Counted from the first letter of the stretch, positions 1 to 15,000 are shown. The stretch is 64,000 bases of DNA from Cristatella mucedo (GCA_009760855.2 WPIO01000036.1:3723501-3787500); one strand, 5' to 3'. Program-made: numbers and translations. The notes: generated by a model from the letters alone, not told the origin.

Positions 1-600
1 GGATGGCGAGTAGTCGTCGTCTGATTCGCTACCAGACTGCTCTGCAAAGCTCTCGGCGGAAGGTCCAAGCACATCACCCACTCCGTCGGCGACCTCACCT
101 GCCTCAAATAAAAAACAAAGGATTATATTTTGAAAAAGTGGTATTGTTTGTCAGCCACAGAGTACCACGATGCCACGGCAGTTATACACAGCTCGAAAGT
201 AAACATTTGTCCCGACCTTCGGATTTAGGGCCACACAGAACAAATGCGTAGCTGAGAAAATGCCCACGGCTTCCAGACTCTCATTAAGCAGCCACCAAAG
301 GACCAAAGCGAAACCCAGTAACAACATCTTATTCAATTGTGTTAGCCAGCGACCGCTCGATGCTAGCTGCAACATCCCATCTTTGCTGAAAAAACTTTTT
401 TGTGGTCTTGCCGAGCAGTTGGAAGTTGACTGCGCATTTTGCTGCACGGTGAGGTCGCTCTCGAAATCCCAATCGCCTTTCGATTCTTCCGAGTGTACCC
501 CGAGTAGAGAAACAGAGAACAAACAGGTCTCAACTCAGCTAATTGAGGTTGACACGACAACCATGTATGAGTGACAGCTCGTGCTCAGCAGCAGGGACAA

Positions 601-828
<228 letters not shown>

Positions 829-1198
829 CCTCACGCGACGAGTCCCTGCTCATGGAATGCAGCTTTCACTTGAGTTCCTGCTAACCCACCGTGCGAATGG
901 TGGCTGTAGTACACGGCTGCTTTCTACCAAGGTTGATCGCCACGATCGCCCCCCCCTTAAGAGTTCCTGCTGCATGCCGGATGTCAGTTCGTCCTAGCTG
1001 TGAGCATACTGATGGCTGCTCATACTCGTCAGTTCTGCTAGCAAACGATCGTCGCTGCATGGCACAATCGCAAGGAAGGTTATCGATGCATTTTATAAAT
1101 GAGTCTGGGAGTTTCAAGGCTTCCAGGCTCGTCCAGTAATTAAACGCACAGCTCAGAAGATGCATCAGCCAATACTTATACTAGTACTAGGACTATAT

Positions 1199-1200
<2 letters not shown>

Positions 1201-1275
<75 letters not shown>

Positions 1276-1290
1276 TATATATATATATAC
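1201..1290. repeat. (CA)n followed by (TA)n microsatellite
   Basis: About 75 bp of CA, then TATATATATATA. It lies about 1 kb upstream of the LIN7 start codon. Confidence 0.99.
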
Positions 1291-2323
1291 TTATACTGGC
1301 GTGGGAGGCCGCATTCACGTCATTTGAAGCGCCCACTGCTTGGCGGTACGCCGCGCCGGGCGGGCATTACCAACCCGCTTGCTCACTTAGCTACATTTAT
1401 TCCCACGCGTACATAGCCAAGCCACCATAATTGGATGCAAACAGCAAACAGTTACTGACCCCATGCCGCAATGAAACGACGGTGAAGAGAGCGGCCAAGA
1501 GAAAAAGCTGGCGAAAGGGAAAGCTTCGGCTCGAGGAAGCGTGTCGCCAAAAAGTCTCGCGATCACTGCTTATTAAGTTGCGCAACCTAAGAAAGAAAAC
1601 GCGCACGGAAGTGCACCGTTGATTTTCCGCCCAAAGCGATCGCTGGCCGGACCTTCGACATGGCAAAGAATACCAGCGTCCTATTTGATAAGACCCTTAA
1701 GGGAAAGAGGAAAATGAGCGGCGGAAGAGACGAGGAAGTCCCGCGGCAACGCGGCAGCCAGCGTCGAGAAGTTTATGGGGAGCGGTCTTCCAAGCCAAAA
1801 CATGCCTGACATCCTAAGTCACTTCGTCTTCAGGTTTTCCACGCCGGGCATAGACATAGACATATAGACACCTTTTGCGGCAGCAGCAGTGCGTCGCGGT
1901 TAATTAAGCTACAGTTCCAGCAGACTATTTGGTGCGGTGTCGGTGCCCAAGTCCAAGCAGCGTCATCTTGCATCGCGTTTTTAGTAGTGAAACAACTGCT
2001 CCACAAAATACCTGCTCTGAAGGCGAGCCCATGGGTACAGGTTTAGCCTATCGCAGAACCACGGCGACTCGAAAACTAGTCACGGTTGACGCCCGGTGCA
2101 GGCGTCGCGGTCACCACGGCGGCACGTGGGTGGGTGCAGTAGCGACTGGTCAGGAAAGAAACTAAATACATAGCAGTTTCTTCTAGTCATGATTGTCATT
2201 CATTGGATAAACAAAGTTGGCAAATTTACTGCACTCGCTCGCACAATAGCGTCCTCCGCATCCGGCCGTGAGGTCGATTGGTAGGAGCGTTGTTGTCGGT
2301 GCACGCAAATTACCTCCGTAAAT

Positions 2324-2369
2324 ATGTCAGCGATGTCCGCATCAGAGCAGCCGCTTAATCTGGCGAAAG
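2324..2369 (+). CDS. LIN7: LIN7 coding exon 1 (start codon)
   Basis: The start ATG is followed by [14 protein letters not shown], then a G that completes an Asp codon after splicing (donor G|GTGCGTG, phase 1). A second in-frame ATG lies at codon 4. It is short like vertebrate LIN7 first exons, which also end just before the conserved Asp. The choice rests on splice phase and position, because the N-terminus is not conserved in this family. Confidence 0.85.
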
Positions 2370-5300
2370 GTGCGTGCTCTGCGTATGCTTCTTGGCGAAT
2401 TGCTCAGTCCCTTCAATGCCCCACTACTTCGCACGATAGCGCTATCTGCCGAGGAGCCCAGTGCTTGCCGCTCTGTCTTCTAGTTTAGCTATCGGACGCA
2501 GAGGATTTGGCCAAACGCTGCTCACAGCTGCTGGTAGCGCCCGCCTTCGCGCGAGTCTGGGTTTCGAACTCACGTCACGAGTTCGTCAACTCTTCGCGCT
2601 CTGTTTTAGATGTCGAGCGAGTCGTGAGCCTGCTCGACGCCCTGCAGAAAAGTAAGCGGAGACGACCGCGCCGCGAACTTCCGCCGCCCCGTCCGGGTGG
2701 CCGAGAGCGACGCGAGAGCTCCGCTCCGGTGGCTCGGCGGTAGAGCGCCGGTGCGGAGCGCGACTTTTTATAATTCGGTGCTTCATAATATCAGCCTCAA
2801 GCGCCGGCGAGCGTCCGGCGCGTCGGAAAACGCAGCGAATTTTTGCGCCGCGAAGACGACGGCGGTTGGTTTGCGAGCGAGAGCAGTCGCGCCGGGCTTG
2901 TATGAGCTACGGCCGTTGCTTTAAAGCTTTGAGGTCGCTCTCACTGTCGCCTGCAGGAAGAGCTCACCGCGAGTGATAGCGCGACGTCGAACCGCGTGTC
3001 CTCCTTTCAAAACGGGCCATCCGGACGCACGTGCTTGTATTTACGTGCGATGCGGCCTCCCGCCTGCCTGCTGCCACCGGTGCATAGGCCTCAAGAGAGT
3101 GCTTGGCTGAAAACCTGGCGTGTTGGCTGCCGTCAGTTCTCGAGGTGATCGGAAGCTGGTGTGCAAGTGGAAGTAACATCGCTAAAATTCGGGCTTGTTT
3201 AGACAGGGATACCACATTGAAGTTGGACCACGCATTTGTGACATCCCGTCTTGACTTCTGTGACTCATTGCTTGCTGGTCTACCGGCTTGTGCAATCAGG
3301 TACTTACAGCTGGTGCAAAACTCTGCAGCTAGGCTTGTCTGTTGTGAGTGTCGCAGTTGCCACATCGCAACACTTCTCGCAGACCTGCACTGGCTACAAG
3401 TCAAGCAATGGATTGACTTCAAGGTTTTGTCGCTCACTTTTAGGTCTTTTCATTCTTTGGCTCCAGCCTATCTCTCAGATCTATTTCCCCCGCCAGGCCA
3501 AGCATAGTACCACCCGCTTTTCGGAAACTAACTGTTTGAATATACCTCGTGCAAACCTCAAATCATTTGGAGACCGTGTATTTCGTTGTATATGTCCCAA
3601 AGCCTGGAACTCACTCCCGACTTGCGTCACGACATACCCTGACTTGATCGTATTTAAAAAGAACTTAAAAACGCGGCTATTTATGACAGCATTTAGTGGG
3701 CCCTGCGATTCGTCCTTTAGGTGCCTACCCGTGCTGACACTGTTGCATGCTGTCACTAACCACTCTTGCATGCTGACCCTGTGCTTGTCACCCTTAACCA
3801 TGTTTATTCTTGTTGTTTATCAAGCATTCTACCATTCGATCGTGTTTCCTTTGCAGCAAATGTAAAGCGCCTAGAAAGAGATTGAGTTCTCTGAGGGCGC
3901 GATATCAATTGTATTATTAATATTATTTTTAAGTCATCGTGGACCACCGATTTCGTCCGTGCTGCAAATGAGACTCGCTCTGCTGCTGTCGCTGCTGTGT
4001 GATTTTTTTTAGCCACCTACATAGCAAACACGTCCTGATTGTTGTGTGCACATTTCTTAAGATGCTTAGTCAAGAGGCAAGCGGCGGCAGTGGCCTGTAC
4101 AAGGCCGTGCTGGGAGTTTGCCCAGTCCCTGTACTGTTCAGAGCAGCTCCTCCGAGTTTGGCCTGCAAAAGAAGAAGAGCTTCGTTTGCCAGTTACCGGA
4201 AGCAGTGGTGGCCAGTCGCCGGAAGCAGCACTGCTGCTCAGAGGAAGCGGTGCTCAGCAGAAGCGGTGCTGCTGCTCAGTGGAAGTGGAGGCGCTGGTCA
4301 ATGTACCGAGATTACTCACATGCACTTCGGGCAGATGCCACCGTAGTGCAGGCTAAAGTGTTTGTGGTCTTAGCGCTGTCGAAATACGTCGGGTTTTTCG
4401 TGGCTGGCACGGTGAACGTCCGCCAAATAGCAGGACTTCCACTAGTTGTTGAGCACAGAGCAAGGGCAAAGAGTAGACAGCGTGGAAGCTGGGTGGAGGT
4501 TTAGGGAACAGTGTGCAGGCAAGCAGTGCTTCATGCCTTCATGCCTTTATGGCTGCTAGCCCGAGTGTGATCGTCCTAATGTGTACTTGCCTAGTGGTTG
4601 TCATCCCATTAGCCGTAGTCCCATAAGTGAGTGCCAACTGCAACCCTGCTTTGTGCTGCCTAGCAACTGCTGGCCTCAGCAGATTAGTGCTGCCCCCCTG
4701 TCACGTTTCCATCTGCCATCGCATCTGGCAGGGAGTGAGCCACGTGGACGCAGTGACCGGTGACTCGTGAGAGTGTCACGAGATCGACGTTCCCAATTGA
4801 CAGCACGTCCTGTTTGACAGTGGCACCGTCTGCAATTTGATGGCAAGCTGCTCCTCTAGGGGGGATGGGGCTGGTTGATGCATTCCGGATGTGTGCAACC
4901 TGTTGTGCAAGGGTACTCCTGATCAGCGATCGATGACATTTCGATCGTTGACGCCTTCTGGCAAGACTGCCCTTGGCCGGCGCTTGGTTTGCTGTCGCTC
5001 ACCACTGCTGCAGCTGTTCGTGCAGCAGTGGTCGGTGCCAAGCCGCATGGGGGCTGGTACAGCAGGGGTCTGATCCGTCTGAGCGGCTCGTCGTGCTAGC
5101 TCTTCCGTTGTTGTGTGTTCACTTTGACCAGGTAGCGATGCATCCATGCCCGTGGCTCAGCTGCAAGCACTTCAGAAAGTGCTGAGGAGCGAGTTTTTCA
5201 CCGTGGTCCGCGAGGTTTACGAGCATGTTTACCAAACGGTGGACATCACCAGCAACCCGGAAATAAAGGCGCATGCAGCTGCCAAGGTGAGCAAGCTGCC

Positions 5301-8300
5301 ACGCCTGCACTCGCCATCGGTCGTGTGTCGGAGCTGAAAAAGCACGTGTGTGAGGGCTGGCTGGCCGGTGCACTTTTGTCGATATGCTCTAGTGCCCCGG
5401 TGCCCATGTTTGGCCGACGCCTCGCTACGGATCCCCAAGATTAGAGAGTGTCGTTACATCCCCCACCCTTGGTTGGCTTGCTGAAGGCCATATTGTCACG
5501 TGGCATCATCGCCTCTCGCTTTGCTGGCGACAGATCGTAGCATTCTCACACATTCTCACAGCTAGTGCACCGGTCACTTTTTTGTCCGTTACTGGTTGTG
5601 TGCTCGTGACGATGCCTTGGGCATAGACGTTGCCATGCAAGGCGCTTGCTGCGAGTAGGTAGAAGTCAAAGGGCAACCTGAGTCGGCCGCCTCATTTATA
5701 TAGTGGCAGAAGTGCCTTGGCGGCCAACCATCCTGCTTACAGTGGGCTGTAAAGAACTGGTTGCTGCCAGACTCGAACCCAAAACCTGGGTGATGAATCG
5801 TTTAGCAAGCGCCTTAGACTAAGACCCAGGCACGCCTTTGCTGTGACTTCCTTCGCCTGCTTTTCATCAATTCCTTTAAATGCTTAGTTGCTGGCTCAGT
5901 TGGTCATCTTGCCAAATGGTTTCGTGCCATGGCCGAACCGAGTTTGCGAGCTCTGCCGAATGCAGCTTGGAGACTGCGGCAGTCCTGTCTGTGTAGCGGC
6001 TTGCCTTGTAGCGCCACAGATCCTGTCTGTGTAGCGCCATGATATGCCTCAGAGGCCTCTTAGCTCCTCCGTCTGTGTGTTAACCCGACTGCTGATTTTA
6101 CCACACTTTCTGACTAGTGACCGTGCTTCGAAACGAGCGTTCTTTAGACAGCGGTCTTCTGACCACGTTGGTGCATCCATCTGCCTGAGGTCGTTGCCGC
6201 TAAGGCTTTCGGGTAACCTCTTTACTTCTTTGTCTGCCGCTGTCGGTGGCTTTGCGCAGCTGAGCTGCCATTTTGTGCACATTTGTGCACATCTCATGCG
6301 ACCTCAGGCTCCTGGCCTTAACGTGCCGTTGTGTTGCATTGCACCTTGCTGCCAGAGAGATAGAGTAAAACTGTACCGGGCAGGAACGGTCTACAACTTC
6401 CTGCCTCGCCTGAGTTGCCACTCGCCCACAGCCCTGAGCTGCCACTCGCCTGGGCATCCGGTGCTCGCAAGCACGTAGGCACGAGCAGGCAGCTGCGAAT
6501 GCTGCAGTCTCTCACCTCCCCCCTATGCTGGAACAAGAAGTGCATAGCAGCAACGGCAGGCCAAGGTGGCAGCTAGCACGCTCGAGCGCGCGGCACGCCT
6601 CGTTGCTGCAGGCCACCGTCGCCGCGTTTGCGGCGAGCGAGGGCCATGCGCACCCGCGCGTGGTCGAGCTACCGAAGACGGACGAAGGACTCGGCTTCAA
6701 CATCATGGGTGGGAAGGAGCAGAACTCACCAATCTACATATCGCGCATCATTCCCGGAGGCGTCTCGTCGCGTCAGGGCGGACTGAAGCGCGGCGATCAG
6801 CTCCTGTCGGTCAACAGCACCGTGAGTTAGACGCCGGCCCATGTGCGTGGCCCTGCCCCCTCGGACGTGCAGCCGAGTTGTAGCAGCAACGATGGCATTC
6901 GATTCTCCTTTCGATTCGCTTGTCACTTGGAAAGGTAACCCGTTGAACTAGCATGGCATGCCTTCGCAGACTGCTCTCTGCCTCTGTTGCATGTTACCTA
7001 GCAGGGTGATGTTATCTCAGTCGAGAAGAGGCCGCTCCTGCTGCTGCTCCGGCAGACCGGGGCTGCTGCCACCGGCCTATCTCATTTGCATGTGAATGTG
7101 CTTAGGTGCACGCACTTTCATGCGCTTGCCCGTGTATGTGTTTGTGTATGTGTGCGTGTGCTCGCGTGCGCCTGTGTGTGTGCCTGCCACTATGCAATGC
7201 AAGGAGGCCAATTTTCTTGTTGCAATGATGGAAGCATCTGTTTGTGTGCTGTGCTTGTGGGAAAGGCTTTCGTTCTCGAACCGCTATGCAGAATGTTCGT
7301 AATGATTGGTAGACCAAATTTAGTGTGCATAGAAAGAGATTTAATTCTCTTTGGGTGCTATGCAAATGTCTTATTATTAGTAATGCTATTTTGTTCCTGT
7401 TGTTATGCCTGCATGGCCTTTGGCACACTAGGTAAGGCGGTTGCTTTCATAACCTCGGTCCCGAGGTCGTGGGTTCGATTCCTGCGGTGGGCGATCCTTT
7501 ATCGCCACTGCAGTGGTGATAGCCCTAAAGGCTCTTCTGTCGCTATACAAAAAGAGGCTGTTTAATCAGCTAGGATTTTTTTTTACAGACATCTGCACTA
7601 GGATAGTGCAGCTTGCTGTCTATAGTTAATGTCTACAGGACCAACCTAACATTTAGTGTCAAACCTTGGGTAACTTTGATAGAAAATGCAAAAGTTGTAG
7701 TCAGCTGATTAGACAGCCTTGTATATGTAGTGGCAGTGGCAAAAGAGCCTTGGCGACTCCTGAGTGCAGTGAGCAATAGAGAATTACCTGCCGAAGGTCT
7801 CAAACCCTACTACCTGGGTCGTGAACACTGGAAAGTCTCACCCTCAAAATGGCTCGTCTGGCCTCTTCAAAAATGACCTTTCACTAGCTATTCACAGCAG
7901 CTCGACATGTAAGTATTCGTATTTTCGACTCTATAGCACTATAGCAAAAACTCCGGGCATGCTCGATAACAAGACCGGTGCCTACAGTTAGGCCACACAT
8001 CATGTGACATCCCATCCAGCCTTCTGCTTGTGCAACACCCTTTGCAGATCTGCGTGTGTGCGTAATAATTGCATAATGAAATGCTTGCGTAACTCGGAAT
8101 CTAGGCTAGAGCCTGCGGTTAACCTGCACAACCGGCACATTAAATCACTTGTCTGCGACCCTGCACAGATTCCTTCCTTATCAAACAGTTGATCGACCAA
8201 AAGGTCATGTTGCTAACTTTTCGGTCCCTTCTCGTGCCGGCTTACCTTTTCTAAAATATGTACACCTCTGACTTCCTCTTGTACCTTCTCTTTATGCTCC

Positions 8301-9001
8301 CTCGATGACTCGGGTCATTTAGCTCATGTATCCATTGAGGCTGCCTCAAATTCATTGGCGGCGGCCATCGGTTCGAATGCTCCCAGAGCCTGACAACTCA
8401 CTGTCGACTGACATGCGTATAGATATCCGGTTGCTTGTCGGCATTAAAAAAAAGATTATAAAAACCCACCTGTGCTTGACAGCATTGTTTGTTTATCAAA
8501 CATGATATTACTCACCATTCCATTGCAGTTCTCTTTGCAGCAAATGTAAAGCGCCTAGAAAGAGATTGAGTTCTCTGAGGGCACTTTATCAAGTGCATTA
8601 GTATTATATTATTATTATTATTACTCGGTCCATGCGAATCCATCTTTTATGTAGTAAGGGGTGCAGCGATTGTGCATACTATTATCTAATCAGTGTGTTT
8701 TATCTATATATGTATAAATATATATTTATCTATATATGTATATATATTATCTAATCTGTGTGTGTGTGTGTGTGCTTTCTTTTCATCTTACGTAAAGAAC
8801 CAAGAACGAGATGTAGTTATCTGAGGCTGCTTTACACATGCTGTTTATTATTATCATGTTGTGGTTTTTGGGGGCTCATTCAGTAGCCCAACATCCTTCG
8901 TCTCACACAAAGAGATATGATTATGTCATCAATTGTTCTTATTGTTATTGTGACACCCGGTTGACAGAAACACAAGTAACTAATAAAGGGGAGGCGTGAA
9001 T

Positions 9002-9039
<38 letters not shown>

Positions 9040-12000
9040 ACAGAGACAGAGACAGACAAAGTGGTAGAAAGCATAGTGGACATGTCGAGGAAATAATCAG
9101 CAAAGAAGTAGCATGAAAGGACCTCTGAATAAAAACTGCCTTTAGTTGGCTGTGCCGGAACAAAACGGATGATGTCGTTTTCTGCATAGAAAGCCGCTGA
9201 CATTTTGAGTGCTGAACAGAGCAACTCGTCAGCACAGCGTGGCCATTTCCCCAGTTTTTACGGCTTGTGCAATTACATGCAGAGCCGCCCACGCCTGCAG
9301 GCCAAGAATGCACAAGTACTCCCGTGCGTACAGTCGCTCAATCAAGGGCTGCCTAGCTTGTCGGCGTTCCGTGGTGGAGGTTAGGAAGCCCCGACTTGCA
9401 GAAAGCTTGTGCAACCGAAAGGAACTGCACACAAACGGGCAGAGGAGATGAGAGGAGATGCAGCCTCTGTCGATGCTCGGGGCTGCGCTCATCGGTCGAG
9501 GATTACAGCCACGCAAGTGATTTGGAGTGCATGTTACAGGGATTCTCGGCTCGAACCGTTGCCGTGTTTGGCGAAGGTCACAGGCAATAATAATAATAAT
9601 AATAATAACACACTAGATAAATTTCCCTCAGAGAACTCAATCTCTTTCTAGGTGCTTTACATTTGCATAGGTAGCAAGGGATGCCAGGTCTGGCAACTTC
9701 CATTTACTGGACGTATGGGACGCGAATTCAAAATTATTACAGAGGTTGGTGAAGCGGTGGCGACGAAGACCGAAGCTATGCGAGTTCAGCGCTCGTGTAA
9801 GCGGCACACACTTGCCTCCGGGACGCAGCCGTCCACCCTATCCTGCTGCGACAAAGCATGCAGAATGGGACGATGGCGAAAAGCTGAAGGAGTGCCGTCT
9901 GTTGCTGGTCTGCTAGCCATCCTGTGTGTGCTTCTGACAAGGCCATTGTGCCTCAGAGCATTAGCATTTTTTCAGCCGTTGTCTAGTGTTGACTTGGCCT
10001 GCACGGCCGTTATCGTTGGCGGTGCAACAGTAGGGGACCCAGCGTTTGCACCTGACATGGTTGCAGAGACTGTCGTCGTGCCACGAGATCGAGTCTCGCG
10101 GAGTCTCACAGAGGGTGCCTCATTCGGAATCACTAGGCTAGGCAACATCGTACCTAGCTTCCGGTTGGGGAAGGGGGAGTGGGATGGTAGCAGTCCGGTG
10201 GCTCAGGGCAGCGAGGAAAGTGGATCGATTCTGACACATCGTCGAGTGACGCCAGCAGGCGTTTGCCGATAAGTGTCGCCTCGAAGGCGCTGCTCCGATT
10301 CGACGAGGGAACGGCAGCAGCAGCAGCGCGCAGTTTCAGGCTCGTCCGAAGTGACTCGCAGAGTGATCTTAGCACCAGCTGAATGCTTGGCGATGTGCGT
10401 GGCATGTTGTTGGCTGACTGAGAGCCGGTGGACCGTTGGCCGTGAGCCAGCCGTGATCCTTGAGCTGGCTTCGTCGTTTCGTTCTGTATCGATGGTGGCT
10501 CCCGTGCATCTGCCAACGTGTCAGCTCGGAGCTAGCTTGACGTGGTGACTTGAGTAGCATTGGTACAGAGACAGATTGTGTCACCACTTTTCAGCATGGA
10601 TCTTCATCGTTGCTGTTAGGTATCCTTAGATTGGCCTGTGATGACACTGCTCACGGCTGCAGCCATCTCCTTAACCGCCTCCAGGTCAGTACCTGACCTA
10701 GCCATCCTTGGGGCTGATCTAGCCGAGGATTTTTCTAGCTTCTTTGTCATCAAGACGGATGAGATCAGAGAGTCACTGCCCAATGGTATGTCCTCCCACT
10801 GGACTCTTTAATCTCCATTCCTAGCTCAACCTCAATGGCCACGTTTAAGCCTGCCCGCTGCTGACCTCATCTCAAAGTTAATCTCCAAGTCATAGAGGAC
10901 TACTAGCTCTCTAGACTCCAAACCTGCCGTTCTCCTTTTGAGATGCCTAGATTTGCTGCTGCCCTGCATAAATAACATAAAGTATGTACGAGTTGCAAAA
11001 GACACCACCGTCTACTTAGTAACTATTTGCTCTCGGAGGTCCACCATCAGTGTGGGTCGGCTTTTACATAAACGTGATCGTTAGCATGAAGAATGGACCG
11101 AGTGTCGATGGCCGTGTCTACGATAACTGTAAGAAACAAAAACAGCCCGGTAGCCTAGGCCGGCATCTTACCTCTAAAAATGGCCGAACTTGAGTTTTGA
11201 CTTGCAGTTCGACTATCGTACTTGCAATCCAAACGGCCAACGATTTCTCTGCGCGTTTACTTGTGCACAGGTGGGGAGTTATTTTCGCACTTCCTAGCCG
11301 TACAGCTCACGTGGAGATACTCCGACGGTGCTGATCTGCCTTGGGAAAGACGAAGGAGGTAACAAATAAAATCAAAGGCCAAATCGTCACCTATCCCAAA
11401 ATGGGTCTTAGCAATGTGAAGGTAGCACGGAAGCTTGGTTTAGGTCTGAGGGATCGGTCAGGTATAGCCTGAAGTATTTTCAAGGTGGTAGAATGGACGT
11501 TTTACCGCACTACAGCTGCCTACGTTCGATGACCAAAAAAAGATGACCATCTGGCAGCACTGGGTCGAAGGGAAGCACCACTCCAAGCTCTCTCCAATAT
11601 CTTAGAAGAGGCCACCTGGAAGGCTGTAAGTGTTGATAGGGTTCGTAGGAGGCTTTCGGTGCACGGCATTAACAAAAGAGTTGGTATACACAAGCCGTTA
11701 ATTAACGAACAAAGAATTTGCAGTCTGCAGTGGGTCCGAAAGCACGCCCAATTTACAGCTGCCGACTGGAGCAGTATTCTATGGACCGATGAACTGGTCC
11801 ACGAAAATGGCAAATGGAGGAATTTCGTCAGTCGAAGGAAAGGCAAAGAGTACTGCCCAAACTGCTTGCAATCTATGCTCAAATAAGTAGGTGGAAGTGT
11901 GCTTGTTTGGTCTTGTTTTTCAGTTTCATGTATAGGAACTTGACACCGAATCAACCAGATTATGTACAAGAACGTGTTCACTGACATCGTCAAAAATGTC

Positions 12001-15000
12001 GGCATGCCTTTTGCCAGAGCTCTTGTGGGGAGGACTAATTTTGGCAAATCGATAATTATTCCAAGCATACTGAAAGTGCAGCAAAGCAATTCTTTGCCGA
12101 TTCAGGTGTCCAAGTCCTTAGTTGGCCTAGCCAATCTCCCGATCTCAACCCTATTGAACGTCTGTGGGACAGGTTGGAGAGCTCACTTAGAGCTGGGAAC
12201 AGCATCTTGTTTTCCCCCAAGCATCTTTTTGGTCGGCTTAAGCATCTGTAGGCCAGCATTACTTCGGATTTTTGTCGAAAACTGGCTGAGTCAACGCCCT
12301 GGCGAATACTGGAAGTCATAAAGAACAGGGGTGGTCCGACCTCCTATTAATGTGAGTACCCATTAGAGCATGTTTAGCCTTAGTTCTGATGGTAGAAAAT
12401 ATTAAAACGCCCTATGCACATGTTTTCAGTGCTGTCAGACGAAGAGCAAGTCAATCAAGTGATGGGACAGCGGCTTGGTTGTGGTACCTATTCATCCTTG
12501 TAAATACTTTTGCGTTTGAGTGTATGTCCCTTTCTCCAAGTCTTGAACCTTCATCCTTCAACGGGACTTTTGTTGTTCCTGGGTCTCTTAGCCCAAAAGA
12601 TACGGTGCATGCTCTTCACGACCCAGGTCGTGTGTTCGAGTCCTCTCGCCGAGCTGGTTTGGTCCAGCGGTTAAGGTGCTCGCCCCCCCCCCCCCCCCCG
12701 ACCAAGGTCTGGCTGAGGTCGTTGGCTCGAGCCCGGAGGCATATGTGAAGCACCTGAATAGAGATTAAGTTCTCTTGGGGCGCTATACAAATGAATTATC
12801 TCTATTTATCTATCTCTCTCTGCATTGAGCAATCCTTCATTGCCCACTGCTAGTGGTGGTGATAGCCGTAAAGGGTCTTGTGCTGCCATATAAATGAGGC
12901 TGCTAAATCAATTAGCTTTTTTCTTTCGCACTGTCACCCTATTGTCATTCCAATCAAAGGCAATGGAACCAGTAATATCAAACCAGCTAAACTCCCATAT
13001 AAGTTGCAAACCTAGCCATGAAATTCCTTTCGAATTGTAATGCTAATCACCCCACTGAGTCAGCTCAGCTGCTAATATATGATGACCGTGGGATTGCTGA
13101 CTTGGGTAGAATCTCTCTGTTAGTCCTGCTGGATCTCTCGGCAATGTGTTATACCACTAATCACCGAGATCTCGAGTGCTTACCATCTCGCCTGTAATGT
13201 AATGTATCTCCGTCAGTAACTCCACAAAGTTATAAAGACCATGTGGGTGTTACGCATGAGAGTTTTGTATAGCGCACTCACAGCCTAAGCGGCTTTCGGT
13301 ACGCATTCGGTAGCCAACAGACTTCGTCTCACGCAACAAAGAGAAAGTGGGAAGCAAAGCCGAGTTAGGAGAGCAGTTGAGGTAGTGAGTAGCATAGAAG
13401 TAGCAGTTCAGGACCGCTGAAAAAGATGTGCTACAGTCGGCAGTTGGAGAGTAGATGTCGTTGCGTAAGAAATGTGGAAGCGAGTTCCACAGTCTAGGAC
13501 CTGCAGAGCTAAAGCTTCTGTTGCCAACTGTCTTTAAGCAGAGGAACGGGACAGCTAATTTATTGTCGACACAGGACGTGAAGGCGCGAACAGGCTGAAA
13601 CTGATGCAGCAGTTCAGCTAGGTACGAAGGAGCCAAGCCGTGGCGGGCCTTGTGAGTCAGCATAAGAACTTTGCTCTGTATCCTTTGCTCAACCGGCAAC
13701 CATCCTAGCTCTTTCAGCAAAGGTGACACGTGCTCAAACCGCTGGGACTTGAAGACCAGCCTTGCAGCCATATTCATAGTCCGCTGTAGTGGCATAATAG
13801 CTTTCTTTGGTAGCCCAGCCAAAAGGGAATTACAGTAATCTAGCCGAGACAGAACTAAAGAGCTAGTTAAATTTTTTACAAGCCACTGGGCATCACTGGC
13901 AGTGCACTGCAATGGTTTAGGACGAATCTCTGTGTGAGATTCCTGGGTTTAGATATCAATGGCCAAAGGTAATCGGCCAGCCTTGAAAGTATATTAGTAT
14001 CAAGGGGTCTGTTGGGAGTTTTCTCTTCTCTCTCCACAATTCATTCTTTCCTATGTAATCACCGAGCTATCATATCTAGACTCTCACTTTTAAGCAGATG
14101 ACACACAGCTGTGCTTTGATCCCTCCTTGCTTTTCAGCTTTTCAAACTCTTAACTCCTTTGCTGCATATATTGCTGACTTTCGCACTTCGATGGCAGCAA
14201 ACATTCTCCAACTGGTTAAACATTAAAACCAGTTTTAGCACTGTGACAGTGGAAAAAAACATCCTGGCTTGCTTGGATAATGTTGCCATAGGCAAGCTTG
14301 TTAGTGCATTTGCCTGTGCGGTGATATGCTGGCAGTTGGTGCAAAACTCTTCAGCTAGGTATATCTGTCCTTAACATTGTAACTGTCATAATACAGCTCT
14401 TCTCGACTGTCTACACTGGCTCCCTATCAAGCAGCGTATCGACCTTAAGGTTCTGTTACTCATCATTTAAACCATCGCAATCAGCTGCAGCAGCTGTTTA
14501 ACTAAAAGCCTGTCTAGCAGATATTCGACCCTGTATGTCGGCCAATTGTCTTAAGCTAAACCAGAATGAAGCCCAACTCCTAATCATAGGATACTCGAAA
14601 CATATGGCTGGGCCAGGAGACTTTGCTCTTCTAATTGGCGGTGCTGTAGTGCAACCGCCGTCACGTGCTAGTAACTAACGGTGTTACTCTAGCCTAGATT
14701 CCTTTTTGAACTCTGCTTCACGATGCAGAGTTTCATTCAGAAGCCTGCTTCCACGGCTAGTCATCATGATCAATTTCTGTACAAGCCTAGGGACTGCTAA
14801 CCGTGCAGGCTGTCTAAAAAAATCTTAGCAGATCCCTGATTTGGTCCGTAGTGGACTGCCGTAAACCAGTTTGCTCGGTCTACCGGAAAAATTCATTAAG
14901 CCTCTATCGCTTTGGACAAATATGGCTGGCAGTTGGTCAACCAATCCCCAGGAGGTTCCAGCCATGTCTCCTTAGCTGAAGGAGCTGCAGTGGCTCCCGG

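Noticed and set aside
7421-7500. tRNA gene
   Set aside because: B-box present, but no complete cloverleaf, and the unit recurs with the same downstream body; it is a SINE head.
9652-10272. 206-codon + strand frame in LIN7 intron 4
   Set aside because: Begins inside a reversed LINE tail, has no family motif, and sits in an intron. Chance frame is the simplest explanation, though I cannot exclude a nested gene.
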